From contig NZ_CP132957.1 of assembly GCF_030863805.1 (NCBI RefSeq), positions 372,001 through 436,000 on the forward strand: 64,000 nucleotides of DNA. The letters run 5' to 3'. How positions within the stretch are numbered: the stretch's first letter is position 1; each line of letters opens with the position of its first letter. Below are positions 9,612 through 17,673 of the stretch, piece by piece. A program made the translations under genes and the position numbers. The DNA is from Kineothrix sp. MB12-C1. Its GTDB lineage: Bacteria > Bacillota > Clostridia > Lachnospirales > Lachnospiraceae. The notes below the pieces were generated by a model. It had not been told where the DNA came from and ran no database searches. It was given only the letters and a program-made list of their open reading frames with translations.

Positions 9612-10436
9612 TTATCTCCATGTAATCGGATAATCTAAATATTGAGGCAGCTTGGTCTTTCGATTACCTTTCGCCGAATTTATTTGTCCTTGTGACAAAT
9701 AAACTGCATCTCTTAAATCCGCATTGCTGAAATCTGCGTCACGCGTATCCGCCCCTAAAAAAATCGTTCCATCAAACACACAATTATTAAAATTTGCGGC
9801 AATTAATAACTTTGTGCTTAAGTCCAATCCTCTCATATCTTTATTCTTAAAGTTTCTTCCCAGAAAATCGGACGGACATTTCTTATTTTCACAGCCCAAG
9901 CTCTTTTGCAGCAAATTACAAACCTGCTTTAAAAGAACATTTACTCTACTTCTGTAACCTTCTACATCGAATATTATAATATCTTGGGGCTTGGAACTAC
10001 ATATCAGTTCATTTTCTTCCAACAGGGCTTCGATATCATTTTTCAATACCTGTGCCGGAAAAATCACTATAGACTCTAATAGAAAGTAACGTATTTGATA
10101 TAGTTGAAAAACCACTATAAATACATCGAATATTTCTTTTGCCTGCTCCGGTACACTCTGCCACGTTTGCCCGGAATAAATGGATTGTGTTACTTGCTGC
10201 CCTGCGCCAAAGCAATCATATCCAATGCATCCTTTCATGTTTCTTTTTTCAAGTTCTCCATGGATCTTGCATCGGAAATCCTTTTGAAGATTCATACAAG
10301 GCTTCCCTGCTGCTTTATTTTCCGGAAATCCATCCATTTCAGAGAAAAACAATGCTGTACAACACAATCCACTACATTTTGAACAATCCGATTTCAACGA
10401 TTGTAATAACATCGTATTTTCATTATGTATTTTCAT
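9612..10436 (-). CDS. Pentapeptide-repeat protein with N-terminal Cys cluster
   Basis: Function unknown. The N-terminal part has CSKCSGLCCTALFF, a cysteine cluster like the zinc/iron-sulfur binding YkgJ family. A further CMNL, CKIH and GCIGYDC follow within 70 residues. The C-terminal ~70 residues hold pentapeptide repeats of the A(D/N)LxX type (DLSTKLLIAANFNNCVFDG, then DADFSNADLRDA). I place the start at the ATG at 10436 because AGGAG lies ten bases before it; an in-frame ATG at 10493 has none. No clear operon partner. Confidence 0.7.
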   Translation of the reverse strand: MKIHNENTMLLQSLKSDCSKCSGLCCTALFFSEMDGFPENKAAGKPCMNLQKDFRCKIHGELEKRNMKGCIGYDCFGAGQQVTQSIYSGQTWQSVPEQAKEIFDVFIVVFQLYQIRYFLLESIVIFPAQVLKNDIEALLEENELICSSKPQDIIIFDVEGYRSRVNVLLKQVCNLLQKSLGCENKKCPSDFLGRNFKNKDMRGLDLSTKLLIAANFNNCVFDGTIFLGADTRDADFSNADLRDAVYLSQGQINSAKGNRKTKLPQYLDYPITWR

Positions 10437-10672
10437 CCTATATCTGCTCCTATCATTTGCCGTTAAATTTCTACTTAATGTACTGGATTTCACTTACTGC
10501 ATATCGGTCCATTGCAATAGTGCAACCTGTAGGTTGTGTATAGACCTCCGTAAATTCCTGACTATAAACTTTAATATCATAATATCATATTAAGTCAAAA
10601 AATAAACTGAATTTTTCAATAGTAATGTTAGTATATTGTGTGTCAAAAATTTGAAAATCATCGTAGTAGAAA

Positions 10673-10710
10673 AAATCACCAGAAACCTTCTAAAAGATTT
10701 CTGGCGATTT
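10673..10710 (-). terminator. Terminator after the PTS EIIA remnant
   Basis: Stem AAATCACCAGAAA (10673-10685) pairs with TTTCTGGCGATTT (10698-10710) with one G-U pair; the minus strand continues in a T-rich stretch. It lies about ten bases after the EIIA stop. Confidence 0.7.
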
Positions 10711-10720
10711 CAAACACGCT

Positions 10721-11221
10721 CTAATGCACGATGGTAATTATTTTCTCCTTCGGGGATATTTTGCCGCTTACTACTTCCGGTAATACAGATAGGTAGTCGT
10801 TTGTATTTGTTACAACTATCATTACCGTTGAATCGTAGCCGGCTTCTTGAATTGCTTTGTTATCAAATTTTACCAACAAATCCCCAGGTGCTACTTTCTG
10901 ATCCACCTTGCAAATCGCATCAAAATATTGCCCTTCCAACTTAACGGTGTTCACGCCGATATGAATTAAGATCTCTACTCCATGCTCATCTATTATCCCA
11001 ATTGCGTGTCCGGTATGAAATACCGTTGTGATGATACCCGACACAGGCGAAACAATTTCTCCTTTCATCGGTACGATTGCAATACCTTCCCCCAGTAGTT
11101 TCTCTGCAAATGTTTGATCGGAAACGGTACTTAATTCTTGTACGGTACCTTCTACCGGACTATAGATAGCACTGGGAACGTCCCTTCTTGGCAAAACTGT
11201 ATCCGTTTTATCCTCATTCAT
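10721..11221 (-). CDS. PTS EIIA domain (glucose/beta-glucoside type), likely 3' remnant of an EIIBCA gene
   Basis: A 166-residue EIIA-Glc-fold protein that carries phosphate from HPr to a PTS permease. Conserved parts are SPVEGTV near the start, MKGEIVSPV and the phosphorylated His in ILIHIGVNTV. The frame continues open upstream of the ATG and reads VLCFIGYKDDT, which resembles the end of an EIIC domain (GFKDD) followed by a linker. I conclude this is the 3' end of a fused sugar permease gene whose front was lost (inference). It may still be translated: its ATG overlaps the stop of the truncated permease as ATGA. Confidence 0.8.
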   Translation of the reverse strand: MNEDKTDTVLPRRDVPSAIYSPVEGTVQELSTVSDQTFAEKLLGEGIAIVPMKGEIVSPVSGIITTVFHTGHAIGIIDEHGVEILIHIGVNTVKLEGQYFDAICKVDQKVAPGDLLVKFDNKAIQEAGYDSTVMIVVTNTNDYLSVLPEVVSGKISPKEKIITIVH

Positions 11222-11388
11222 GGTATCGTCTTTATACCCAATAAAACATAATACAGATCACCCAGCAGGCTCTGCTTACGAAGTACCGCAAAACTACCCA
11301 GCACTCCACTGATCAGTCCCAGAAGCGTTGAACCCAAGGCAACTGTTCGAAATGTATAGTCTGAAAATAACATCATCAAGCTGCTCAT
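11218..11388 (-). pseudogene. Truncated Mn/Zn ABC transporter permease (5' end only)
   Basis: The ATG at 11388 is preceded by AAGGAG and opens a reading frame whose first ~44 residues match the start of MntC/ZnuB-type permeases: DYTFRTVALGSTLLG, then GVLGSFAVLRKQSLLGD. Where the family continues with AVSHAALPG, this frame turns to LYYVLLGIKTIP and stops. The break is at about 11257. Beyond it the DNA reads as the 3' part of a PTS gene in another frame. The membrane channel of the transporter is therefore missing here. Confidence 0.85.
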
Positions 11389-11389
11389 A

Positions 11390-12142
11390 TCACATCACGC
11401 TCCTTAAGAGTAATCTTGAACTGCGATAGGTCTTCTTTAAATTTTCCTCATGGAATACCTCTTGCACTGGTCCACTGGCAACCACGCACAAGTTAATCAA
11501 AGTCACCCAGTCAAAATAATCGGGTACCGTCTGCAGATCATGATGAACGACTACGACGGTCTTTCCTTGTTCCTTTAAGTCTTTCAGCAATGCAACAATT
11601 GCCCGTTCCGTCTTAGCGTCTACCCCTTTGAAAGGTTCATCCATAAAATAGACTTCAGCCTCCTGTGCCAACGCACGGGCAATAAATACCCTCTGCTGCT
11701 GGCCGCCGGATAACTGGCTGATTTGCCGGTTGGCGCAATCCTGCATCCCGACCTTTGCCAGCGCTTGTTTCGTCAGTTCCATATCCGCTTTACGGGGGCG
11801 CCGAACCCAGCCCAGTTTACCGTAGCAGCCCATCAACACCACATCCTGCACTGTGGCCGGAAAATCCCAGTCCACACTGCCGCTCTGAGGTACATAGCCA
11901 ATTCGGTTTTTTAGGGTGTGGATATCACCTATTCCATCAAGAAACCGGACTTCCCCGGTGACTGGCTTAAGTAACCCCAGCATAGCCTTAATCAAAGTTG
12001 TTTTACCAGCCCCGTTGGGACCGACTACCGCCATCAACTGTCCCTTGGGTATTTTCAGGTCAATGTCCCAAAGAACAGGCTTAGCATCATAGGCAACGGT
12101 GAGATCTTCCACCTCCACCGCGTAGTTTTGTTGTTTCCTCAT
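11390..12142 (-). CDS. Mn/Zn ABC transporter, ATP-binding protein
   Basis: An ATPase of the MntB/ZnuC/SitB family. It has Walker A GPNGAGKTT, the Q-loop in YVPQSGSVDWDFP (typical of manganese transporters), signature LSGGQQQR, Walker B VYFMDEPF and switch His in VVHHDL. The start was set to ATG 12142, with GGGGAGGG six bases upstream; a GTG at 12160 lies inside the ribosome-binding region. The coding sequence looks intact, yet its partner permease is truncated, so it may be without function or serve another permease (inference). Confidence 0.92.
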   Translation of the reverse strand: MRKQQNYAVEVEDLTVAYDAKPVLWDIDLKIPKGQLMAVVGPNGAGKTTLIKAMLGLLKPVTGEVRFLDGIGDIHTLKNRIGYVPQSGSVDWDFPATVQDVVLMGCYGKLGWVRRPRKADMELTKQALAKVGMQDCANRQISQLSGGQQQRVFIARALAQEAEVYFMDEPFKGVDAKTERAIVALLKDLKEQGKTVVVVHHDLQTVPDYFDWVTLINLCVVASGPVQEVFHEENLKKTYRSSRLLLRSVM

Positions 12143-12156
12143 ATGCTTCCCTCCCC

Positions 12157-13098
12157 TCACTTTAATGCATCTACAATGGTATCAATATTGGCTTTGACAG
12201 TCAGGATGTAAGTATCGGCTCCGGAATCTGCATCCCCTAAGGAATCGGAGAAAAGTTCTCCACCGATAGCGACATCGAAACCTTTTGCTTTGACCGCCGC
12301 CTGCAACGCTTCGATAGTCTTAGGCGGTACGGAGGATTCCACAAAGATAGCTTTGATTTGCCGTTCCACAATAAAATTCGCCAGATTACTTACGTCGGCT
12401 GTTCCCGCTTCTGCATCGGTACTGATACCCTGAAGGCCCCGCACTTCAAAGCCATATGCCTTACCGAAATACTGGAATGCATCGTGTGCCGTAACCAGTA
12501 CACGCTGTTCTTCCGATAGTTCTGCCACCCGGTTACGGATGTATGTATCCGTTTCATCCAGTTCTTTCAAGTAAGTTTCCAGATTCGCTTCATAGTCCGA
12601 TTTTCCTTCCGGGTCTGCTTCGGATAATCCGTCCGTCACGGTCTGTGCCGCTTCTTTCCACAGGGAGACATCAAACCAAATGTGTGGATCGTAGGCGGAA
12701 CTATCGTCTTCCGAGGCCAGAAGCTTGGATTCGTCTAAGCCTTCTTCAATACAAATGACAGTCGATCCCTGACCGGATAGGTTTTCAAATATTTCACCCA
12801 TTTTACCTTCCAGATGCAGGCCATTGTACACAACTACATCCGCCTTCTGCATTAGGGAAACATCTCCCGCACTGGCCTGATAGAGGAGAGGATCAATACC
12901 AGGACCCATCAAGCCATCCACCGTAACCCGTTCGCCGCCGATTGCCGTGGATAAATCAGCTAGCATAGTAGTGGTTGCTACAACATTTACCTTCTCTTCT
13001 TTCGTGGAATCCATATTAGCTACCGGCGCCGTACAGCCCACAAGCAGTAAAGATAAACTCAGGAATGTACAAAATAATGTTTTGATTTTATGATTCAT
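12157..13098 (-). CDS. Mn/Zn ABC transporter substrate-binding lipoprotein with a lost metal ligand
   Basis: A cluster A-I metal-binding protein (TroA/PsaA/MntA family). The signal peptide ends in a lipobox LVGC with lipid-carrying Cys22. Family metal ligands are expected as His in DPHLY, His in DPHIW, Glu in GISTEAEAG-like sequence and a late Asp. Here DPHIWFD (His139), the GISTDAEAG region and the GGELFSDSLG Asp are present, but the first motif reads GPGIDPLLYQ: Leu71 (CTC) replaces His (CAC), a single-base difference. The start is ATG 13098, with AGGAGG nine bases upstream. The gene fits a decaying operon. Confidence 0.9.
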   Translation of the reverse strand: MNHKIKTLFCTFLSLSLLLVGCTAPVANMDSTKEEKVNVVATTTMLADLSTAIGGERVTVDGLMGPGIDPLLYQASAGDVSLMQKADVVVYNGLHLEGKMGEIFENLSGQGSTVICIEEGLDESKLLASEDDSSAYDPHIWFDVSLWKEAAQTVTDGLSEADPEGKSDYEANLETYLKELDETDTYIRNRVAELSEEQRVLVTAHDAFQYFGKAYGFEVRGLQGISTDAEAGTADVSNLANFIVERQIKAIFVESSVPPKTIEALQAAVKAKGFDVAIGGELFSDSLGDADSGADTYILTVKANIDTIVDALK

Positions 13099-13127
13099 AA
13101 GTAACCTCCTAAATAATGTATTTGGTG

Positions 13128-13415
13128 TTATAACCCCTCCGTCTGGTCCACATAGATTTGACAAGCGGCTTTATAACTGATTTGAACACGCTTGCCATCC
13201 AGGTCAAGCGTAAGCGGCCCTTCATATTCCCCAACTTCAATAATGCGAACAGCGTTTCCAATTGCAACCTCGATCTCCTGCGGATAATTCAGAAACTGAT
13301 CCAGCCGCGCCGTCAGCCGCCGAGGCGTAATATGCTCTAAAAGCTCCGCGTCTTCATGAGCTTCACTCCATGAATATCCAAGATGACGCATAAGGATAAT
13401 CTTCTCCATTTGCAA
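13128..13415 (-). CDS. DtxR-type dimerization/FeoA-domain protein without a DNA-binding domain
   Basis: The first ~45 residues match the metal-binding and dimerization domain of DtxR/MntR regulators (LMRHLGYSWSEAHEDAELLEHI, then LDQFLNYP). The rest looks like the SH3/FeoA domain (VRIIEVGEYEGPLTLDLDGKRV). The N-terminal winged helix is absent, and the DNA just upstream is a promoter, so it was not lost by a recent frameshift next to the gene. It leads the metal-uptake operon, 29 bases before the binding-protein gene. It may act as a metal sensor or partner of the divergent MntR-like protein (inference). The start is uncertain: TTG 13415, ATG 13409 or ATG 13391. Confidence 0.65.
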   Translation of the reverse strand: MQMEKIILMRHLGYSWSEAHEDAELLEHITPRRLTARLDQFLNYPQEIEVAIGNAVRIIEVGEYEGPLTLDLDGKRVQISYKAACQIYVDQTEGL

Positions 13416-13430
13416 TTTTAAAATATATCT

Positions 13431-13446
13431 TTTAGGTATGCCTAAA
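13431..13446. promoter_or_regulatory. DtxR/MntR-type operator
   Basis: An inverted repeat TTTAGG-TATG-CCTAAA, the form of operator known for DtxR/MntR/TroR regulators. It lies just downstream of the predicted transcription start of the metal-uptake operon. A matching half site (TGCCTAAAC) is at 13462-13470, inside the promoter spacer. Confidence 0.75.
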
Positions 13447-13455
13447 TATGTTTAT

Positions 13456-13484
13456 ATTATATGCCTAAACATCAGAAATTGCAA
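13456..13484 (-). promoter_or_regulatory. Promoter of the metal-uptake operon
   Basis: On the minus strand, -35 TTGCAA (13479-13484), a 17-base spacer and a perfect -10 TATAAT (13456-13461). Its overlap with CCTAAA half sites supports repression by the divergent MntR-like protein. Confidence 0.75.
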
Positions 13485-13622
13485 CCAACTTTTAAAAATG
13501 ATTAAACATGATGCTCGTTCGTTAAGCGCGGGAAACACCGTTTACCATGACTAATTTATGAGTTCACGTCATAAAGTGTTACATATGCATAGTATAAAAA
13601 ATGAAATAGAGGACGAACATTT

Positions 13623-14114
13623 ATGAACAAGCCTACAGAGAATGAATTCCATACCATTCGTGGATATCAACTAAAACAGCAAAATGAGAGCGGGCTTACG
13701 CCTGCTCTGGAAGATTATCTCGAAATGACATACCGGTTATGTGTGGAAGAAAAATATACGCGTATTAACAAACTTTCCAAAAGTCTGCATGTCAGTCCGC
13801 CCGCTGCATCAAAGATGGTTTCCAAGCTTGTGGAATTTGGGTTTTTAGAATATGACAGCCTTGAATGTATCCGGCTGACTAAAGAAGGAAAATGTGCTGG
13901 TGCATATCTGCTGGAACGCCATTATATCATGGAGAGTTTTTTTTCTTTGCTTGGAAGTGAAACTCCCCTAAAGGAAACAGAATTGGTCGAGCATATGCTA
14001 TGTCGGTCTACCGTGCTTAAAATTCAGGCACTAGTGGATTTTTTTAACCAGAATACAGATCTTCATCAGCAGTTTCATTCATTCATTGATTCCTATAATT
14101 TCTCCAAAATCTAA
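13623..14114 (+). CDS. MntR/DtxR-family metal-dependent repressor, short form
   Basis: A 163-residue regulator. Residues ~25-95 are a winged helix-turn-helix (LEDYLEMTYRLC, then RINKLSKSLHVSPPAASKMVSKL), followed by LTKEGKCAGAYLLERH, where DtxR family members enter the dimerization domain. The C-terminal half is poorly conserved: expected metal-site residues such as the HEAEKLEH motif are replaced by ELVEHMLCRS, and no FeoA domain is present. It is divergent from the metal operon with the operator in between. A GAGG ribosome-binding motif is ten bases upstream. Known family role: repression of Mn or Fe uptake when metal is plentiful. Confidence 0.8.
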   Translation: MNKPTENEFHTIRGYQLKQQNESGLTPALEDYLEMTYRLCVEEKYTRINKLSKSLHVSPPAASKMVSKLVEFGFLEYDSLECIRLTKEGKCAGAYLLERHYIMESFFSLLGSETPLKETELVEHMLCRSTVLKIQALVDFFNQNTDLHQQFHSFIDSYNFSKI

Positions 14115-14199
14115 AATATAATCTTTGTCTCAATCTTCTTCATAATCTGTATCCCATAGACAAATAAATTATGATATAAGTTTCCTTTATAAAATGGAC

Positions 14200-14237
14200 A
14201 GAATAAAACCTCCAAATTGACTTGGAGGTTTTATTCT
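14200..14237. terminator. Bidirectional terminator between mntR-like gene and arginase pseudogene
   Basis: A perfect 16-bp stem (AGAATAAAACCTCCAA at 14200-14215; complement at 14222-14237) with a six-base loop. The arms carry A and T runs, so it can end transcription from both convergent sides. Confidence 0.8.
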
Positions 14238-14314
14238 ACTCACTTAATTTCATTCAGTTTACACTCTTCTCACGCCATACTGTACATCGAGTCTTTCTCA
14301 TGAGCTAAGCTTTA

Positions 14315-14809
14315 TTACTCATTAAATATTTTGATGTCCTTAAACATTCTATGCATTTTATGCTCATCAAACGGCAGATATTCTGCTATCGTAAATCCAA
14401 CAACATTGGCGTTCTCAGTTATACACTTCAGTATACCGGAAAGCTTCTCCATCTTCATCCTTCCACTGCCACTACCATCTCCAACCAACTCTTTGTTCGC
14501 AAAATAGGTGGAATGAAATAAATTTGCATCCAATACATCAATATCAAGATGAACCAATATATGGTCAAAACGTCACAGGAAATTCTTGATTTCATCATCA
14601 GATATAAATTCCTTTGTCTGCACGCTGTAATCTACACCCATATCTTTTAAAAACTTCTCCTGGTAACTATCCGATATACGTTGCAACTCAGGACTCTGCC
14701 ACTCCCTAAAACCGCGAACCCACAGCATATGTACCCAAAGGGCAAAGGACAACGGCAATAAGATTGGTGATTCAGAACGCCCCGGCCAATTGGAATTTGT
14801 CACATACAC
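14315..14809 (-). pseudogene. Arginase/agmatinase-family pseudogene
   Basis: The stretch from 14557 down to 14315 encodes a typical ureohydrolase end: HILVHLDIDVLDANLFHST with metal-binding Asp residues, then GFTIAEYLPFDE. Upstream and in the same frame are GRSESPILLPLSFAL and QEKFLKDMGVDY, separated from the metal-binding part by one in-frame TGA at 14573-14575. The N-terminal ~100 residues of a normal enzyme are missing or unrecognisable upstream of 14809. The gene is thus both truncated and interrupted. Confidence 0.7.
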
Positions 14810-15129
14810 AACCTACCAAACATTCTTGTGTATTCTTTCAGTTATAAGGTATTCTTTTTGCTCCACGCATGAAGCATTTACACTCGCTTTTCCCACAGCT
14901 ATAAAACACGGCATAAGGTAATCCTCCGGGAAATTTAATACTTTTCTTGCTATTATCAATTGGTACTATTTCCATCACTATAAGAGCCTACTTTAGCATT
15001 CTCTGCGATAAGTTCTACATCTCATGCTGCTTTTCTTTGATCTTAGCACCGTATTCATACTCTCTTTCCGCATATAGAAAACAATCATAACAAAATATTA
15101 TAAACATATCCTCTGAATTTTACACATAC
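14810..15129. other. Gap without a recognisable gene
   Basis: All frames contain many stops. It may hold the eroded front of the arginase pseudogene; an AGGAGG-like motif near 14930 on the minus strand leads into a broken frame. Confidence 0.4.
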
Positions 15130-15480
15130 TTATTCCCTTAATATTTTCTGCATTGCTTTACCTTTCGCTAACTCATCTATTAATTTATCTAAATATCGGA
15201 TTTGCCGCATTAAATCATCTTCTATTTCTTCCACTCGATATCCACAGATAACCCCTTTGATGAGTAAAGCATTCGGGTTAATATGAGGTGCCTGTTTAAA
15301 GAATGTTTCTAAATCTGTTTCTTTAGTTATTTGCTGTTGTAATGAATGCTCATCATAACCGGTAAGCCAAAAAATGATTTCATCTACTTCTTTTTTTGTC
15401 CTCCCTTTCTTCTCTGCTTTTTGGATATAAAGTGGATAAATACTTGAAAAAGGCATTTTAAAAATACGTGATTTTTCCAT
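15130..15480 (-). CDS. DUF2200 family protein
   Basis: A 116-residue protein matching DUF2200: [24 protein letters not shown], then [14 protein letters not shown] and the later [15 protein letters not shown]. Function unknown; the family is small, soluble and widespread. The ATG at 15480 has AAAGGAG nine bases upstream and gives the usual length; an in-frame ATG at 15522 would add 14 unusual residues. Confidence 0.88.
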   Translation of the reverse strand: MEKSRIFKMPFSSIYPLYIQKAEKKGRTKKEVDEIIFWLTGYDEHSLQQQITKETDLETFFKQAPHINPNALLIKGVICGYRVEEIEDDLMRQIRYLDKLIDELAKGKAMQKILRE

Positions 15481-15621
15481 ATCGAAACGCTCCTTTGCTA
15501 TAAAATTGAACATCATGCTCATTCTTTCTATTCTTTTGACTGCAAGAAATCATCTTAAGTTGATCTCCAACACTAACTTCGTTATAGCTTTATTGTGTAC
15601 CCGTATTATTCGTATGATTCA

Positions 15622-15723
15622 TTATACCATTTTTGCGGATTCCCCGGAACCCGCATTTTTAGACTTATCATTTTCAGGAAATGGTTTTATATAGCATGGT
15701 GTATAGATTACTTTCTTATCCAT
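15622..15723 (-). CDS. Possible 33-residue small protein
   Basis: A short frame starting ATG at 15723 with an excellent AAGGAGG nine bases upstream. The product begins MDKKVIYTPCYIKPFPEN and is polar, with one Cys and no membrane segment. It lies alone between pckA and the DUF2200 gene. I do not recognise it; the main support is the ribosome-binding site. Confidence 0.4.
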   Translation of the reverse strand: MDKKVIYTPCYIKPFPENDKSKNAGSGESAKMV

Positions 15724-15791
15724 TTGAATACCTCCTTAATTATATTTATTCAATCGGTGAATCTGCAGTTTTGTTCTTTTATATACAATTA

Positions 15792-15821
15792 ACCCTCGTG
15801 GCTTAATGCAAGCAACGAGGG
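15792..15821 (-). terminator. Hairpin after pckA
   Basis: Stem ACCCTCGT (15792-15799) with ACGAGGGT (15814-15821), 60 bases past the pckA stop. The T-run is poor, so termination is probable but not certain. Confidence 0.55.
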
Positions 15822-15878
15822 TCATCTTGAAAATTACATTATCTCACTGTCTCACAGTAAGAACTAATTCTCTTAACT

Positions 15879-17483
15879 TTATAACTGGGGACCTGCAGAA
15901 ACTAATGCCTTACCTGCCTCATTCCCTTCATATTTCACAAAATTCTTCACAAAACGCTGTGCCAGATCTTTGGCCTTGGTATCCCACTCGGAAGCATTTG
16001 CATAGGTGTCGCGAGGATCAAGAATCTTGGAATCCACTCCCGGCAATTCTGTCGGAATATCGAAATTAAAGTACGGTAACTTCTTGATCGGTGCATTTGC
16101 AATGGCACCGTCCAAAATTGCATCGATGATACCACGTGTGTCACGGATAGAGATACGCTTCCCTGAACCATTCCAGCCGGTGTTGACAAGATATGCCTTC
16201 GCACCGCTTTCCTGCATTTTCTTAACGAGCTCCTCCGCATACTTAGTCGGATGAAGTTCCAGAAATGCCTGACCGAAACAAGCGGAAAATGTAGGTGTAG
16301 GCTCTGTGATTCCGCGCTCTGTACCGGCGAGTTTCGCTGTGAATCCGGACAAGAAGTAATACTGAGTCTGTTCCGGAGTTAAAACGGATACCGGAGGAAG
16401 AACACCGAATGCATCTGCCGATAGGAAGATAACATCTTTTGCTGCCGGAGCTGCTGAAACCGGCTGAACAATATTCTTAATGTGGTCAATCGGATAAGAT
16501 ACACGAGTATTCTCAGTCACGCTCTTGTCATTGAAATCAATCTTACCGTCCGCATCAAGCGTAACATTCTCCAGAAGAGCGTCTCGCTTAATCGCATTGT
16601 AAATGTCCGGCTCTGATTCCTTATCGAGGTCAATCACTTTAGCATAACATCCGCCTTCAAAGTTGAATACGCCCTTGTCATCCCAGCCATGCTCGTCATC
16701 TCCGATGAGAAGACGTTTCGGATCTGTCGATAATGTAGTTTTACCTGTTCCGGAAAGTCCGAAGAAAATCGCGGTATTCTCACCGTTCAAATCAGTATTT
16801 GCAGAACAATGCATAGAAGCAATACCCTTCAGCGGCAAATAGTAGTTCATCATAGAGAACATCCCCTTCTTCATCTCACCGCCGTACCAAGTATTTACGA
16901 TAACCTGTTCACGAGTTGTTATGTTGAACAATACACCCGTCTCAGAATTCAGACCCAGTTCTTTGAAATTCTCTACTTTTGCCTTAGAAGCGTTATATAC
17001 AATAAAATCGGGTTTAAAATCTTCCAATTCCTCAGCGGTAGGCTTAATAAACATGTTCGTAACGAAATGAGCCTGCCATGCAACCTCAACAATGAAACGA
17101 ATCGCCATGCGGGTATCCTTATTAGCGCCGCAAAATGCATCTACAACAAAAAGTCTTTTATTAGAAAGCTCATTCAGAGCGATCTCTTTCACAGTGTCCC
17201 ATGCTTCCTGGCTAGCCGGGTGATTATCGTTCTTATACTCGTCAGAGGTCCACCATACGGTATCCTTGGAATTCTCGTCCATGACAATGAACTTATCCTT
17301 AGGCGAACGTCCCGTATAAATACCTGTCATAACATTTACTGCACCAAGCTCGCTTACCTGACCCCTTTCAAAGCCCTCCAAACTTGGTTTTGTCTCTTCC
17401 TCAAATAACATCTCATAAGAAGGATTTCGAACAATTTCTGTAACCCCGGTGATGCCATATTGGCTTAAATCAATACTTGCCAT
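15879..17483 (-). CDS. pckA: Phosphoenolpyruvate carboxykinase (ATP)
   Basis: A 534-residue ATP-type PEP carboxykinase linking oxaloacetate and PEP. Seen are RSPKDKFIV near residue 60, the kinase P-loop [14 protein letters not shown], metal-binding [17 protein letters not shown], and [12 protein letters not shown]. In anaerobes that fix CO2 on PEP the enzyme often runs toward oxaloacetate with ATP gain; direction here is inference. It has its own promoter and terminator. The start ATG follows a GAGAGG motif. Confidence 0.97.
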   Translation of the reverse strand: MASIDLSQYGITGVTEIVRNPSYEMLFEEETKPSLEGFERGQVSELGAVNVMTGIYTGRSPKDKFIVMDENSKDTVWWTSDEYKNDNHPASQEAWDTVKEIALNELSNKRLFVVDAFCGANKDTRMAIRFIVEVAWQAHFVTNMFIKPTAEELEDFKPDFIVYNASKAKVENFKELGLNSETGVLFNITTREQVIVNTWYGGEMKKGMFSMMNYYLPLKGIASMHCSANTDLNGENTAIFFGLSGTGKTTLSTDPKRLLIGDDEHGWDDKGVFNFEGGCYAKVIDLDKESEPDIYNAIKRDALLENVTLDADGKIDFNDKSVTENTRVSYPIDHIKNIVQPVSAAPAAKDVIFLSADAFGVLPPVSVLTPEQTQYYFLSGFTAKLAGTERGITEPTPTFSACFGQAFLELHPTKYAEELVKKMQESGAKAYLVNTGWNGSGKRISIRDTRGIIDAILDGAIANAPIKKLPYFNFDIPTELPGVDSKILDPRDTYANASEWDTKAKDLAQRFVKNFVKYEGNEAGKALVSAGPQL

Positions 17484-17523
17484 CCTTTACCAACCTCTCT
17501 TTCATTTTTATTATGTCCAATTT

Positions 17524-17552
17524 ATTGTCTCACTTTTTACATAAGCTGTCAA
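17524..17552 (-). promoter_or_regulatory. pckA promoter
   Basis: On the minus strand: -35 TTGACA (17547-17552), 17-base spacer, -10 GACAAT (17524-17529), about 35 bases before the start codon. Confidence 0.6.
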
Positions 17553-17616
17553 CAAACGGGCGAGATTGAGTTTCCGCAACCTTCCATAAGACCATACATC
17601 GACTTGCCTCTTTAAT

Positions 17617-17656
17617 GCTGGTGGGCGGAAAATCAGATGATTTTCCGCCCACCAGC
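17617..17656 (-). terminator. Very stable 19-bp hairpin after the PQQ-type dehydrogenase
   Basis: A perfect 19-bp stem: GCTGGTGGGCGGAAAATCA at 17617-17635 and its exact complement at 17638-17656, with only two bases between. It starts 18 bases past the stop of the dehydrogenase gene. Neither side has a good T-run, so it may act as an mRNA-stabilising or pause structure rather than a classical terminator. Confidence 0.6.
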
Positions 17657-17673
17657 AAGTGTAAAGTATTATA

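Noticed and set aside
11723-11961. Two plus-strand frames inside the ATP-binding protein gene
   Set aside because: They are reverse-strand shadows of a well-conserved ABC ATPase.
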